Positions 23,470-35,228 of a stretch of DNA of 64,000 nucleotides are shown here, piece by piece. The DNA comes from Owenia fusiformis (lineage: Eukaryota > Annelida > Polychaeta > Sabellida > Oweniidae): NCBI GenBank assembly GCA_903813345.2, contig CAIIXF020000005.1, positions 3,666,356-3,730,355 on the forward strand. Direction: 5' to 3'. Every line of letters begins with the position of its first letter. The first letter of the stretch is position 1. The position numbers and the translations under genes are program-made. The notes beneath the pieces are model-generated. The model did no database searches. It was not told the origin of the DNA and saw only the letters and a program-made list of their open reading frames with translations.

Positions 23470-23640
23470 CAGGGGCGTAGCCAGCTTTCGGTCGGGGGGG
23501 GGGGTGCGACCGGGGGTTTTCAGTCAGGGGGTGCCATTATAGCATAAAGAAGCCAAAAGAATAAGATTTATTTTGAATTTACAAAAATTGAAGCATACCT
23601 CCATCGCACTGGATGGATGGATGGATGGGCTACGCCCATG
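23470..23640. mobile_element. 171-bp insertion with GGGCGTAGCC ends
   Basis: Ends CAGGGGCGTAGCC and GGCTACGCCCATG are inverted repeats, flanked by ATATT on both sides (23465-23469, 23641-23645). It includes a poly-G run and a GGAT microsatellite (23611-23628). It splits the right arm of the mariner-like element, so it is younger. Confidence 0.65.
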
Positions 23641-24176
23641 ATATTCATATAATCTTAAGATTTTAGAGCAAACTATGCAGAACTTGTGGATCAACTCAAA
23701 GCAGCAAAGCCGATAAACTCCAACAATACAATCTCGATATCATTTCCAACGATGAATCCGATCTTTAAAGATGTGATTTTCATTTCAAATTTTAAATCGC
23801 GAGTTTTGATCTTACTACGCAACTAAAAATCAAAACGCAATTATAACGATATTAGCTCATATCTTTTAGATTGGTGATTATGCATTTATTACCAGTTTAT
23901 TGTCAGACAATAACGACATTCTGACATTTTCATTGTTGGAAAATATTGGCTTGCGTCCATGGGAGCTTATCCTCCTTGCTCTGCAGAATGTATTGACCAA
24001 CTTTTAAAAGTAAGGAGAGTTTATCTCACGTAACTCATGCATAATCAAGGGCATTAACACTGTGGAGGATGTTTGAGACAAATCCCTTAACCATGATTTT
24101 TTGGAAAATATAGTTCTCGACTACGACTCTGCATTTGCCTATCATTGTGCTAGCTTTGCCAGATATTATCATGACA

Positions 24177-27100
24177 TCACACCTCTCCAATAAGTACAAT
24201 TGAGCTAGATTTGTTAGATTTTATATGGTCCATTTCTCGTTTCATTTGGCATAATGCACATTGCCAGCAAAATGTTACTGCACAACAATCACCCATTACA
24301 CTGCCCTGAAATTAAATTGAAAACATATTTATATTATGACGTTTCGGTGGTATTTCTTGTACACTTACAGGGTTATCTATATTTTAATATTGTGAAAATA
24401 AGCTATTTCTTAAAGAACTCGATCTCAATAAGACTACTCAAACTTATACTCAAAGGATTTAGCAATCTTATTTACCTCGATAGAATTTTCAGATCTTAAT
24501 TTCACTCTCAGCGCTACCGTTGAGTTGGGGACGATACACGGAATGCAACACTCTTCTCCCATTTTAGCTGCCAACCACGCCTCGAAACATATCGAACACC
24601 AACACGCTACACAACCTAAGAATACACAATAGGATAGTTTCTAAATAGCAGTAAAATCAATGAAATCTAGTGCTGCCATCTTTTATTCAGCTTTTAACTT
24701 GGGCTAGAGTTCCATTCACTTTCATGCTAAAATCTTGGAAAAGTGGCTTAATTTCATGATTTATCAAAGTGTGTTAGTTGAATCTGTATAAAACTTGAAT
24801 GATATACCACATGATGACCCTGTTTGTGTGTATGTTGTGATTAAACATGCAAATGTTGATTGACATACAAATAATCCAAGGTTTTAAAGAGTTTTAGCAT
24901 TGCATCTATGGATATTTGGCTCAAGTTTTTTAAATTGTCATAGAAAATTATTCTAATTACATAAATGTGTAAATCAAAGCTATTATAGAAGGAAACATTT
25001 CACTGAATTCAAATATGCCATTTAAAAAAGGTAATGTAAGTCATTAGAGGTCTAATATGCAAGTCTCTTAAAATCTCACGAAAAACGAGATTTCAAAAGC
25101 TATATGGAAACTATACTATTGAGTCGTCGCTTTTGCCAGACACGGACCAGGTAGTATAGCAAATTATAGACAAATATATTAGCATGATAATTCTATTTCT
25201 AATCCAAAGACAACATGTTACTTCAATCAAAATTTTGTACCAAAATATAGCAATGTTCAAAGATTGTTTAGTGTAACATTTATAAGTGGATTGTTAAATG
25301 CCAGTGTCTGTTTATCGTAGGTAGTGAAACGAAGCAAAAAGATATATATATGATAGAATTTGCTTTTGCTCTATATGATAATTTACTCGGTGACTATGGT
25401 AACTACGGGTGATTATGTTTTTTATAGCACTTTATCGTCAATTTTAATGTCGGTGAACCCCCATAAATGGTATGATGCAAATGCACAGTATGCATTAACC
25501 GAAATATGCAATGAAATTTACGCGGCATTGTCATTATTCTTCTCCCAACTATTACTTTCGGAATTGCAATTTGACGTGTTTAGTTCATCTAATGCTGTTC
25601 CTTCATGACAGACCGTTTAGTGGCGTTTATTTCACGGAAGTGAACAGGAAATGACACTCTTTGAAAATAAACGTATACGTATAGTGTCAAGGGGGATTGG
25701 GTCCTAAACTGCAACATCGATATTTTTGCCATATATGGGCAAGTCGTTATTACAAAATTCGGATTCAAACAGCCGCCATTTTGTTCACTTCAACATTTGA
25801 ATATTGAATTTTAGTCTTATTTCCAAACGAAAAATTCCCCAAATCACAAGAAATTATCGAGATATTGATTCAAATCTTTTGGACTTTTTATTTTTATTTT
25901 ATAGTTGGTTATAATTTTAGAAAATAACGACATTTTGACGTTTTCATTGTTGGAAAATATCGAGTTTCAATCCTGGGAGCCAATCCTCCTTGGTACAATG
26001 TAGGGTAATGTACAGTATTCAATCCTGATTATATCACTGATATACCTGGATTCCCAATTACCAGTGGTATCTTGAATCATTTCACTTGAACTGTCACTGG
26101 TGATCCACTCGATTACGCTGGTTGCCGAAACGGTTCGTTTCGGTTACAAAATGTCTGAACCTCGAATGTTCGATTTTCTTTTTTCCTTTGTTCACATGCA
26201 TTGTAGGTAGAATTCCAACAGCATTTTTATCACAAACGTGCAGTGTGTCAGCATTAGAAGACTACAACAGAACCGAACCGTTTCAGTAACCAGCCTAATC
26301 GAGTGGATCACCAGTGAGGTGCGTTCAAGACTGTTTTTGTGATACTGGTTGGTCTATATCCTACCAGACAATACAGTGTTACTTTAATCAAAGTAGTGTT
26401 GCTGATAATCACGTCGACATGGTAACACACTTATGATATTATTTAGCAGCTACTAAACTATCACGCCAATATATCATGCATCATATAGGCTTACGTATGT
26501 ACAATATTACTTTTAATGGCTTTAAAAGGTTCATGTAGATATTATCAATGAGAGGAACAAATGGCAGGTAGACAACAAAGATTCTTAACCTATATTATCT
26601 GCATCGATTCCAAGAAAGTTCTATAAAAGACGATTCCTCCTAAGGTTCTGCACATATTAGCAAATTGTGCACTAGTGTTCCAAAATTGATGCGAGGTCAC
26701 AATCTTAAATTTTTCAAGGTCAAATTTCAACCTGCTTCAAATTGAATAAATCTTTTATATAAAATCATCCATTAGCTGCTCATTTTTTAGACAATTAAAT
26801 CCTTAAATCCGTGGTTACATGTTATAACTGGCATACTCACATGCTTCGATATCGTCGTTACAGTCACACAGTCCACTATCCCAGGATCGTTTAGGCAGCT
26901 GACCTGCAGTAAGAGCTGTGGGAGTTGGTTGTTGGACGACTACGGTGGGAGGACCAGTGTATGGCTGATTGGCAAAAAGAAGTTCATAAGACATGTAAGA
27001 AGTGTTATGGTAAGGTACTCACATAGCCTAAAATTAAATCACCAGGGTCATGTGAAATTACTCTATGAAAAAAAGTAATTTTAAAGTTAAAATTACCCAT

Positions 27101-29404
27101 TGTAAACTATGATACAGTATATCGCGGATACCACACGGTATTGCGTTACTACACTTTACAAAACAAAAGACTTTACAAAAGAGCTTAAAAGGGGGATTTA
27201 AATCACTCTTTGACAAAGTTCAGAGTACAGAGTGTTGTCACATTATTAACATAAAGGTAATTTATCATATGACAAATGTGATAAAATTCTGACCTAAGTT
27301 AGGAATAGACGTTAATTATCTTAGTTTACAAGTTATAGTTAGTATACCGAAACTTGTCAAACTCTGGCTCGTAAAATATATATGCTCTATACTACAGGGT
27401 GGGCCAAAAAACGCCCCTTTTTTCAAAATGCATTAACTTTTTTAATTTTTGATGCAAAATAATAATTTACATACCAAATGAAACTAAGGTTGTTATCTAG
27501 CCATTGATCATGAATTATACACTTTTACTTGAATAAAATATGTCACCAGCGTCTCACTTAAACATGTGGTGTGCCATGAGAAATAAGCATAATTTGCATA
27601 ATGTTCCTAATATGATACGCCCTGATGACCGCAACCTAATAGCCCTTATTCAAACCCATGTGAGTATAGGGTATGGGGAGGTCTCCAGGAATGGTATGAA
27701 GGCACCCAATCTAAAACAATTGCTTAACTAAAGCTGGCAATTAGGACACGTTGAAAAAAATCTAGCTAACATTTCATTGATACTGCTATATCAGCAAGGC
27801 GACTAAAACTAAAATCTATCATCAAATGGCGTGGCGGACCAATTGAACTCCTCTTTTAGATCAAATATAATCCCAGTTGAAGGACTTGTTACATTATATT
27901 ATTACTAAGAACCCTTGGCACTATATAACTGCAAAATTTGGGGTATGTAGGTTGGAAAATAAAAAAGTTAGTATAGTGTCTTGAAAAAAAGTGGCGGTTT
28001 TTTGGCCCACCCTGTATATTTGTACTTTATCTTGATATTGGTATTCCTGCTTTTAATGTTTGAACATACATTTTTTGAACTTTGTAGAATTCACGATGTA
28101 CAATTTCTGTTATTGTAAGATGCTTTACAGTCGTTCCGATGTTGTTAATAAAGTTGACATTTAAGATGTCATAAACGACATTAACGACTCGTATCTTTAA
28201 CAAGAAAGTCCAATAAAACAGTTATTGACCTTCACCTAATGGTCGTATTCTTGTCATAAACATCGGATTAAAATGCCATTCTTGTATCATTCATTTTTTA
28301 TTTCTGTCTAACATGTCTACTATTTCTTCATTTGTTCACTACTTTACATGGAACTCAAATATCCCCAACCACCATTTCCCATTGGTTTACATGGGAATGA
28401 CGATTTTCAAAAATTAATAGTTAATAAAAGTTATTATAAATTTTCGACCTCTTGTAATTGAGGAAAAAAAGGGGAAAATTTGGAGGCATTGAAAATGAAG
28501 TCAAGTTACATTTCCATCAATATTAAAAGTATTTTCCTCACAGGTTATGTAAATTCAAGCATAAAGAGGCTTTAACACGCAGTTCAATGAGGGGCTAAGG
28601 TTGCCAAACTTATGGAGGGGAGTGTATATTCGTACAGGTTACAGTTTTGATAGGGAGGAGGTTGGCGTATCACTAAAATTCAGGTTGTGCGTTTTTAAAA
28701 ATAAAAAGATATTCTCCCAACTATGTTCATGCAAATTCACAATTAATAAAGGTAGTCACGCAAATTCTGGAGGATTGGTTCAAAATTTCCTCATAACAGT
28801 TTCATTCTCAGTCATTCGCAAATGTGGGCGAATTGTCTCTTCAAGACCATCATACAGTTTTATCATGAATCGCCTTCATCGCTCAATAATCTTGATTCAA
28901 CTCGTCATAGCTATAGCTACAACTATACTATGTAATGATAAATGCCAATGTTTCACCTACAATGGTAAAATTGAGAAGCTGGAGATACACGTTTCAGAAA
29001 TATTAGGTAACTCGCATTAGATAAGAAATTGGTACATTTGGAACATTTTAGGAAGGATAACAGAAATGTTGTTGGCAAGAAATAAGTATACGGGTAACAG
29101 TGATTCGTGATTTGGGTAGTGATTTAATCTGTTAATATAAGTGCTATTTCTATTTTGCATTGGTGACTGTTAAACACGACTTATACACGAATCTTCATAC
29201 AGAATGTTTTTGGAATTATTATACCACGTGTTTGTTCACATACGTAATCGCATACGATTTCCTCACCTGGGGTAAGGGTATGTATCCCTTTTCTGGCAGC
29301 GTATTCGGCTTGGAGCGCTGGTTGTTTGAGATCGGTTGTGTGGTCAGCGTTTTTGACTGCTGTGTCTGAATCTGTAATGGTTGTTCTTCTGACGTCTCGT
29401 CCAT
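24177..29404 (-). CDS. PLAC8-domain protein (cornifelin/onzin-like), four exons
   Basis: Small cysteine-rich PLAC8-family protein read in four minus-strand exons: 29404-29267, 26964-26841, 24615-24476 and 24305-24177 (stop TGA). Donors are GTGAGG, GTGAGT and GTAAAT; every acceptor ends in AG; phases join as 0, 1, 0. The product is 176 residues. Residues 1-46 (exon 1) are Gln/Thr/Pro-rich and low in hydrophobics. Exon 2 ends in WDSGLCDCNDDIEA, the usual PLAC8 opening. Exon 3 carries CCVACWCSICFEAWLAAKMG and then ECCIPCIVP. Exon 4 carries DCCAVTFCWQCALCQMKRE, the CALCQ..RE closing motif of cornifelin-like proteins. The start has a good context (cacaATGG). Intron 1 holds a 620-bp TA-flanked transposon. 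Animal PLAC8 proteins are linked to immunity, epithelia and growth control, but the role here is unknown. A paralogue lies at 47.3-50.5 kb. The family and exon model are strong; transcript ends were not identified. Confidence 0.88.
25000..26090 (-). other. Intron 2 of the PLAC8 gene, no other gene
   Basis: Mostly unremarkable intronic sequence. TCATTGTTGGAAAATAT and TCCTCCTTG near 25940-26000 recur downstream of the gene at 23930-23972, a short dispersed repeat. Confidence 0.4.
26095..26316. mobile_element. 222-bp fold-back insertion in intron 2
   Basis: CACTGGTGATCCACTCGATT at 26095-26114 pairs exactly with the right end AATCGAGTGGATCACCAGTG (26297-26316). Pairing continues through GCTGGTT and GAAACGGTTCG, about 50 bp per arm. 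No clear target duplication. Confidence 0.65.
27395..28014. mobile_element. 620-bp TA-flanked element in PLAC8 intron 1
   Basis: Ends CAGGGTGGGCCAAAAAACGCC and its near-complement GGCGGTTTTTTGGCCCACCCTG are flanked by TA on both sides (27393-27394, 28015-28016), as in Tc1/mariner elements. A 63-codon frame (27540-27731) shows no transposase motif. Non-autonomous. Confidence 0.8.
28865..29006 (+). CDS. Possible first exon of a secreted protein (low confidence)
   Basis: Within PLAC8 intron 1, opposite strand. From the ATG at 28865 the frame gives a signal-peptide-like start (MNRLHRSIILIQLVIAIATT), then a short Cys-containing, charged segment ending SEIL, followed by a donor-like TTAG/GTAACT at 29006. 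Small secreted invertebrate proteins often begin this way, but no second exon was found, and a chance ORF is quite possible. Confidence 0.2.
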
Positions 29405-31500
29405 TGTGACTCCTTAATGGTGTATTATATCAAAACAAACATCTGTCTTCTACAAAATATTGTTTCGAAAGGAAATGCTGAGATACAATGCGAAAGTCTG
29501 TTACACAAAATATTCCATAGGGATGAGCAATTCCTGTCGCTAAAATTACACTCTCGAGGTGAGGTTACTATCCAATATAGTTGAGTATCAATAATGTTAG
29601 ATCCTGACAAAATGTCAACATAATTCCATCATATGATATAGGGTGTCTCCTCTATCAAATTGAAAGCACTGTAAACAAAGCTCGACACTCATGTAATATC
29701 AAAATTGGTTTCGAACAATCCTTGCAAAATGATTACGCTATCTATACTCCATCAAATTATTAAACCATTGTGTGCAAAATAATGCAGTTATTCAATCCAT
29801 AGTTAACGTCAATAAGAGATGTGAATATACAGCTATTCAAATTCCCAGTTGATCTGTCCCATTTTACCATCAGATTCATCAATGGATGTTCACTATCCAT
29901 CACAAGAACATCATTGTCATCAAGACCATACTATATATAATGAACTAATATAGCGTGTATTGGTATGCCATACTATATAATGAACTAATATAGCGTGTAT
30001 TGGTATGCCATATTATGCAAATAATGTAGCAAAGCATATGTTTTATGTCTTTCAGATAAGTTGATTCTATCTATAGTTATGATAACAAAACACATTTAAT
30101 AATTCCAATAGATCACCTTACAAAGAGTCATAAGCGTTCGTGTCGAGCTGTCTTACCTTCACTTATATTATCGGCGCTTATTAAGACTTCCCTTACACTA
30201 GTGCCCCATTATTAGTTTAATTTACAGAATGTTAGAAATAAGCCACGTGCCATATTCTACATCTTAATTTACAGTATATAACTCGAGAAAGTTATATCAA
30301 AATACTTCAATGATATGGAATTCACACAAAGCTGGGCAATGTGTATCCAATGCCAGCCAAGCAGAACACGCTATTTCACGTAACTGCATTCCATTATATT
30401 ACCAACTTGACTCTAAAGATCGAAATTGATGCTTTGCTTACTTGACTCTTGCAAAAACTTTCATTGATAATATGTTCTTTTAGTCATTTCGTATCTTTCG
30501 TATCACTCGATTCTGCGCATCTCATGCAAATTTAAGCAACAAGGTATGTTCATTCCACATTGCACAGAGTCCAGGGCTTAATTCCTTAAAGTATCTGGTT
30601 ACAAAAACTCCCTTAGTTGATGTTTTTAATTGAACGATATACTGTATGACATAGGACAGTACGCGGATAATGTTTTAAACGCATCAGACTGCCGGTTATG
30701 TCCTTATAAACTTCTTGGAACATTGAGATAATATTTCGTTATGTCTCTTAATACCATTGATGATGAAATAAATAACAGTTTATGATGGGAATGTAGAATC
30801 ATATGCATGAATGTCCTTAATCATAGGCATTAACCACCGGATCATTAATTTTCTAAATGAAGGTTATTCGTTCGTTTAAAGAATTGCATACAAAAAGCAT
30901 TCAACTCAAACAAATTTAACATCCACACAAATGCGGCTGATTTGTAGGTTTTGGATACAGGGTATATCCTAAGGGAAATACAATATATCTACACCCGAGA
31001 GACCGAGAAAAGATAAACAGGATCAACGATTTGCATTGACGAATCCGTTGCATACTATAGCGCAGCATCATTTGAACCAATATTTAGGGAACTGCATAAT
31101 AATGTCTTTATTCTTGTAAATACCATTTGCTGAAAAAACTTCAAAATGTGTCTAAAAACGAACTAAAGTTAATGACAGTATTTCATTAGTGTAGCTAAAT
31201 AAGTGTGCTTTCTGACTTTGTTTAACTGTGCAAAAACTTTGGGCAATTCATAATTGCGAACATATTAGGTTTTTACTATCTACAACATTTTATTACCAGA
31301 ATTTATCACTATCATCGCCAGGGGTCAACATATTATTGTTAATGTTTCATTAAACGGAATGTTTATATATTCCAAGGACATGTCTAATAATCTTTAAAGG
31401 CATATACTATATGTAATCGAACGCTTTAATTTTTTTCCTCGACGTTACTACTGGCTATCATCACATTTTTTCTTGATTGTATTTCTTCTTTGGCATTACT
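29405..31500. other. Upstream region of the PLAC8 gene and old repeat copy
   Basis: 29405-31040 is the 5' flank of the PLAC8 gene; no clear TATA box or CpG-rich promoter was recognised. 31045-31345 is the diverged second copy of the GTAGCACAC element described at 20047. The YR retrotransposon begins at 31501. Confidence 0.4.
29932..30020. repeat. About 46-bp direct duplication
   Basis: AATGAACTAATATAGCGTGT and ATTGGTATGCCATA occur twice in a row, near 29938 and 29980. Recent local duplication upstream of the PLAC8 start. Confidence 0.8.
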
Positions 31501-31704
31501 AATCATTTATGTTCGGTTGAGTGTAATGAATTAGAACATAAATATTTTCTATTGTGTACTTGTGAACTCGGTTACCAATCAGATTGGCGTGTAGTTTCAT
31601 GCATGTGTTTGTTTCTGAGTGAGCGAGTTGTATTGTTATTGTGGTTGATTGCTGGATATTTAGGATCATTCTGGCTTTGGTCGCCTATGCATGAACACTT
31701 CACA
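31501..31704 (+). repeat. Split direct repeat A1 (5' end of YR element)
   Basis: 204-bp repeat, identical to A2 at 36498-36701. It begins AATCATTTATGTTCGG and ends CACTTCACA. It marks the 5' end of the element, sits just upstream of gag, and probably includes the promoter. Confidence 0.93.
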
Positions 31705-31726
31705 TACAGTTCAATAAACACACAAC

Positions 31727-32482
31727 ATGGATCAGCCTGCCACGTTAAAAAACGTGACAGATATTATTTCCTCAGAATTCAACAAGTTTTCGAGAGCTCT
31801 TAGAGAAGATAATGAGGAGACAAACACACAACTTCTAAAGAAATTCAAGCAAGACGATTTCAACTTCAAGAGAAAGGGTAACAAAGTGCAGTATGAATTT
31901 AATTCGAAACTAAAAGAACGCTTTGATACTTCCCAGAATCTGTTGGAACGTGCTGCAAAGGTGGAATCCGGTGAAAAGCAAGACGAACTGATTATGAAAA
32001 CGCACGAAACGCTTCAAGAAGGTATGAATTTAATTGATTATAGAAATAAATTAATCAAAATGGCTGATAGTTCAGATGCAGGTTGGAAAACCGTTGAAGA
32101 ATATGACAGAAAACCATTAGCATTAGATGATGACGATGATAAACGTATACGTTCCGCAGATAGAGACGCTATTAGAAAAATGAGATCAAGTCGATCAAGA
32201 TTCTCTCGTCGTAGTTATAATTTCAGGCATCGCGGCAGTTTCGGCAGAGAAGATTATCAACGAGACGCGGCATGGGGAAACCAATTCCAACCAGGGAATT
32301 TCTACGGTGGACCGACCTACGGGAACCGGGGCTACGGCTGGCGCGGAAATTATTTTGCCAACAACATCAGCCAACGTGGTAGAGGTCACTTCAAGCCAGG
32401 CGGCTGCTGGGTCTGCGGGGACCTTTCGCACTGGGCAGATTCCTGTACAAAGAAGACCAGTACCGACGTTGCATCTCGATAG
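31727..32482 (+). CDS. Gag-like protein of the YR retrotransposon, CCHC zinc knuckle
   Basis: 251-residue ORF starting 22 bp after repeat A1, at the first good ATG (caacATGG). The N-terminal half is charged and mostly helical-looking. Around residues 125-155 there is an acidic run (DDDDDK) and then an Arg/Ser-rich stretch. From about residue 165 it is Gly/Tyr/Arg-rich. The C-terminus carries CWVCGDLSHWADSC, a C-x2-C-x4-H-x4-C knuckle typical of nucleic-acid-binding Gag proteins. The 3' end overlaps the RT frame, which is +1 relative to gag, so RT may be made by frameshifting or reinitiation. Its expected role is packaging element RNA. Confidence 0.85.
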   Translation: MDQPATLKNVTDIISSEFNKFSRALREDNEETNTQLLKKFKQDDFNFKRKGNKVQYEFNSKLKERFDTSQNLLERAAKVESGEKQDELIMKTHETLQEGMNLIDYRNKLIKMADSSDAGWKTVEEYDRKPLALDDDDDKRIRSADRDAIRKMRSSRSRFSRRSYNFRHRGSFGREDYQRDAAWGNQFQPGNFYGGPTYGNRGYGWRGNYFANNISQRGRGHFKPGGCWVCGDLSHWADSCTKKTSTDVASR

Positions 32483-34481
32483 ACCCCACACTTCTGGTCA
32501 GGGAGCTATAGACAAGTTAAGTAGCTCAAATGATATTTTGAATTCACTGGGAAACAAAGTAAATGTAAAAGGCAGTTTAAAGAGGCATTTCAGTTTCTGG
32601 CAAAGCATTAACACAAATAGTTATGTACTTGACATAATAGCTAATGGCTATAAAATTCCATTTGAACAAATTCCACCTAGAGCTATTTTGAATAACAACA
32701 AATCTGCAATTGAAAATTCCGATTTTGTAGTAAAAGAAATACAGGCACTAGAAATTCTGGGTTGTATAAAAGAAGTTGATGAGATTCCATGGGTTGTTAA
32801 TCCTTTGACGGTTGCGGAAAATTCATCTGGCAAGAAACGTTTGGTTTTAGATATGAGACATCCGAATGAGTACATTTTAAAATCTAGTGTGAAATATGAA
32901 GATTTGTCAACTGCTAAAAATTATTTGAAAAAAGGATCAAAATTAATATCCTTTGACGTCACTTCCGGTTACCATCACATCGATATTTGCGAACCTCATC
33001 AAACTTTTTTAGGGTTTTCGTGGAACATGTTAGGTGTACAAAAGTTCTACGTTTTCACTGTATTGCCTTTTGGAATCAGTACTGGAGGTTTAGTATTCAC
33101 CAAAGTTTTCAAAAGTCTTGTCACCCATTGGAGGTCAAAAGGTCTCAAGGTCATTCTCTATTTAGATGATGCTCTAAACGTTTCTGACAGTACTGAACAA
33201 TCAAAACTGGACGCCGCTCTTTTGAGGTCGGATTTAAACAGTGCAGGATATGTCATTAATGAGAAAAAGTCAGAGTTCAATCCACAGGGATCCTTGACTT
33301 GGTTGGGTTTTGTTCTAGATATGAACCAAGGCAAAATTTTCGTTCCAGATTCAAAAATTGAACATTTGAAGAATTTGGTCATCCTTACGTTGAAACAGAA
33401 AAAGGTTACTTATAGACAAATAGCATCAATTGTCGGAAAAATCATTTCAATGGGACATGGTTTAGGGAAGATCACTTTGCTAATGACTAGGTATCTCAGC
33501 ATGAAAACTGCTGGAATTTCTAATTGGGATCAATATACAGTGCTATCAGATTTTGATCGAACAGAATTAACATTTTGGTTATCAAACATACATGTATACA
33601 ACGGTGTCGATTTGATAGAATGTCACGCTCCAGAACGATTTGTATATTCTGACGCTTCTGAAAGCGCAGCAGCTGGTTATATAATTGAGCATGGCGAACT
33701 CAAAAATCAATCTATCAGTTATCAAGCGTGGACGGATTCAGAAAAGGTAAAAAGTTCAACTTGGAGAGAATTAAAGGCAGTAGAAATTGTTCTAAGTTCT
33801 TTCAAAAGTGAGCTTATTGACAAGTCCGTTTCTTGGTCTACAGACAATCAAAATGTGTGCAGAATTACAAGTAAAGGAAGCATGGTCACTGAGCTTCAGG
33901 CTTTGGCAATTAGAATTTTTGAATTTTGTAGGAAGTTCAAAATAGACTTGAATTTTTACTGGATTCCAAGAAAGTTCAATCAAAGAGCAGACGATTTGAG
34001 CAAAATGATCGATCCAGATGATTGGATGGTGTGTCCATCTATTTTCAAATTCCTGAATCAAAGATATGGGCCTCATTCCATTGATCGTTTCGCTAGCGTA
34101 GATAATACAAAACTACCACGTTTTAATTCCAAATTCGCCCAACCCTCTACCGAAGGGGTAGATGCTTTCAGTTTCAACTGGGAAAATGAAAACAATTGGC
34201 TTGTTCCACCTATTCAACTTGTAGGGCGGGTAGTCGATCATTTGATAGCTTGTAAGGCTATGGGAACGCTCATCGTACCAAAGTGGACATCGTCTTATTT
34301 CTGGCCTCTCATTTTTAAAGATGGGAATTTTGTTCCAACTGTGGTAGATCACATAGAGTTTTGCAATCCCATGAATATTTTTCAACAAGGACGTTTTCTT
34401 AACACTGTGTTTGGAACGAAAAAGTTAAAATCACATGTTCTGGCCTTGAGGTTAAATGGAAAGTTGGGCACATCCTATTAA
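32307..34481 (+). CDS. Reverse transcriptase/RNase H of the YR retrotransposon
   Basis: Open frame of 724 residues. The true start is uncertain, since the first 58 codons overlap gag in another frame; conserved sequence begins around residue 90. RT motifs in order: LVLDMRHPN (about 175), SFDVTSGYHHIDI (about 213), FTVLPFGIS (about 250), the catalytic YLDD box (about 284) and WLGFVLD (about 334). RNase H follows with VYSDASES (about 446), WRELKAVE, STDNQN (about 510) and IPRKFNQRADDLSK (about 553), giving the acidic catalytic residues. A C-terminal extension (about 590-690) with SIDRFAS, PRFNSKF, NNWLVPP and PKWTSSYFWP matches the post-RNase H region usual in DIRS/Ngaro elements. No frameshift or internal stop is seen. 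It copies element RNA into DNA. Confidence 0.92.
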   Translation: MDRPTGTGATAGAEIILPTTSANVVEVTSSQAAAGSAGTFRTGQIPVQRRPVPTLHLDRPHTSGQGAIDKLSSSNDILNSLGNKVNVKGSLKRHFSFWQSINTNSYVLDIIANGYKIPFEQIPPRAILNNNKSAIENSDFVVKEIQALEILGCIKEVDEIPWVVNPLTVAENSSGKKRLVLDMRHPNEYILKSSVKYEDLSTAKNYLKKGSKLISFDVTSGYHHIDICEPHQTFLGFSWNMLGVQKFYVFTVLPFGISTGGLVFTKVFKSLVTHWRSKGLKVILYLDDALNVSDSTEQSKLDAALLRSDLNSAGYVINEKKSEFNPQGSLTWLGFVLDMNQGKIFVPDSKIEHLKNLVILTLKQKKVTYRQIASIVGKIISMGHGLGKITLLMTRYLSMKTAGISNWDQYTVLSDFDRTELTFWLSNIHVYNGVDLIECHAPERFVYSDASESAAAGYIIEHGELKNQSISYQAWTDSEKVKSSTWRELKAVEIVLSSFKSELIDKSVSWSTDNQNVCRITSKGSMVTELQALAIRIFEFCRKFKIDLNFYWIPRKFNQRADDLSKMIDPDDWMVCPSIFKFLNQRYGPHSIDRFASVDNTKLPRFNSKFAQPSTEGVDAFSFNWENENNWLVPPIQLVGRVVDHLIACKAMGTLIVPKWTSSYFWPLIFKDGNFVPTVVDHIEFCNPMNIFQQGRFLNTVFGTKKLKSHVLALRLNGKLGTSY

Positions 34482-34579
34482 GCGTTTTAAAGATAGCATT
34501 GAAAGTCTTTATTGATTTTTAAACAACATATTTACTGAATTTAGAGATATATCTTGATTTCATAGATCTCAATTGTAAA

Positions 34580-34985
34580 AGTATATTGATAGCCACTGAG
34601 AGTTACATTGATAGCCACCGAGAGCTTATAATGATAGCCACTGAGGAGCTTGAATAGATAACGACTGAGATTTTATAATGATAGCCACTGAGAGCTTATA
34701 TTGATAGCCACTGAGAGCTTATATTGATAGCCACTGAGAGCTTATATTGATAGCCACCGAGGAGCTTATAAATATATAGCCACTAAGGGTTTGTAAATAT
34801 AGCCACTGAGAGCTTATATTAATAGCCACTGAGAGCATATAATAAATGTAAATCAGAATTCAATTGTATTACTAACGATTACTAGATATTGATAAGAACA
34901 TAATACATTGATTGCTAATATGAGATTATTTTTAATACCATAGTGATTGCCACTGAGAGCAAAATTTGATAGCCACTGAGAATAT
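34580..34985 (+). repeat. 22-25-bp minisatellite inside the YR element
   Basis: About a dozen degenerate copies of GATAGCCACTGAGAGCTTAT spaced 22-25 bp, densest at 34585-34850, with two stragglers near 34945-34985. They lie in the non-coding spacer between RT/RNase H and recombinase. Not a feature I associate with this element class. Confidence 0.85.
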
Positions 34986-35228
34986 ATGTTGAATGCTACA
35001 AAAATCATATTTAGAATATTCCTGAGTGCTTATAAAATCAGACTGCCACTGGAATACTATTTCAATTCTCACTAAGAGTATATTTATAATTATACTAAGA
35101 ATATATTTTAAAAATCATTGATAATTATTCAAATTAAATTAAATATATACATTGACTTACAAAATGTCAACTTAAATTGAAATGTTTTATTAGAATTATA
35201 TGAATGAACATCGTTTTACAGTGATTGA

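Larger units (their letters stand above)
22529..23697 (+). mobile_element. Mariner-like element with long inverted repeats and a decayed transposase
   Basis: The left end CGAGGTTTAATCCAAAAGTT after TA pairs with the right end AACTTGTGGATCAACTC. Arms of about 270 bp match in inverted form (GACCAGTAACATAGGT, ACATGACAACAGG, GACACTTAAAGGGTGTTA). The right arm is interrupted by a small element at 23470-23640. Between the arms lies a transposase remnant. The right boundary is approximate. Confidence 0.65.

Noticed and set aside
31477-31803. 108-codon frame across the start of the YR element
   Set aside because: It crosses the boundary of repeat A1 and overlaps the start of gag in another frame; not conserved in type.
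32195-32491. 98-codon minus-strand frame
   Set aside because: Antisense shadow of the Gly/Arg-rich gag coding sequence.
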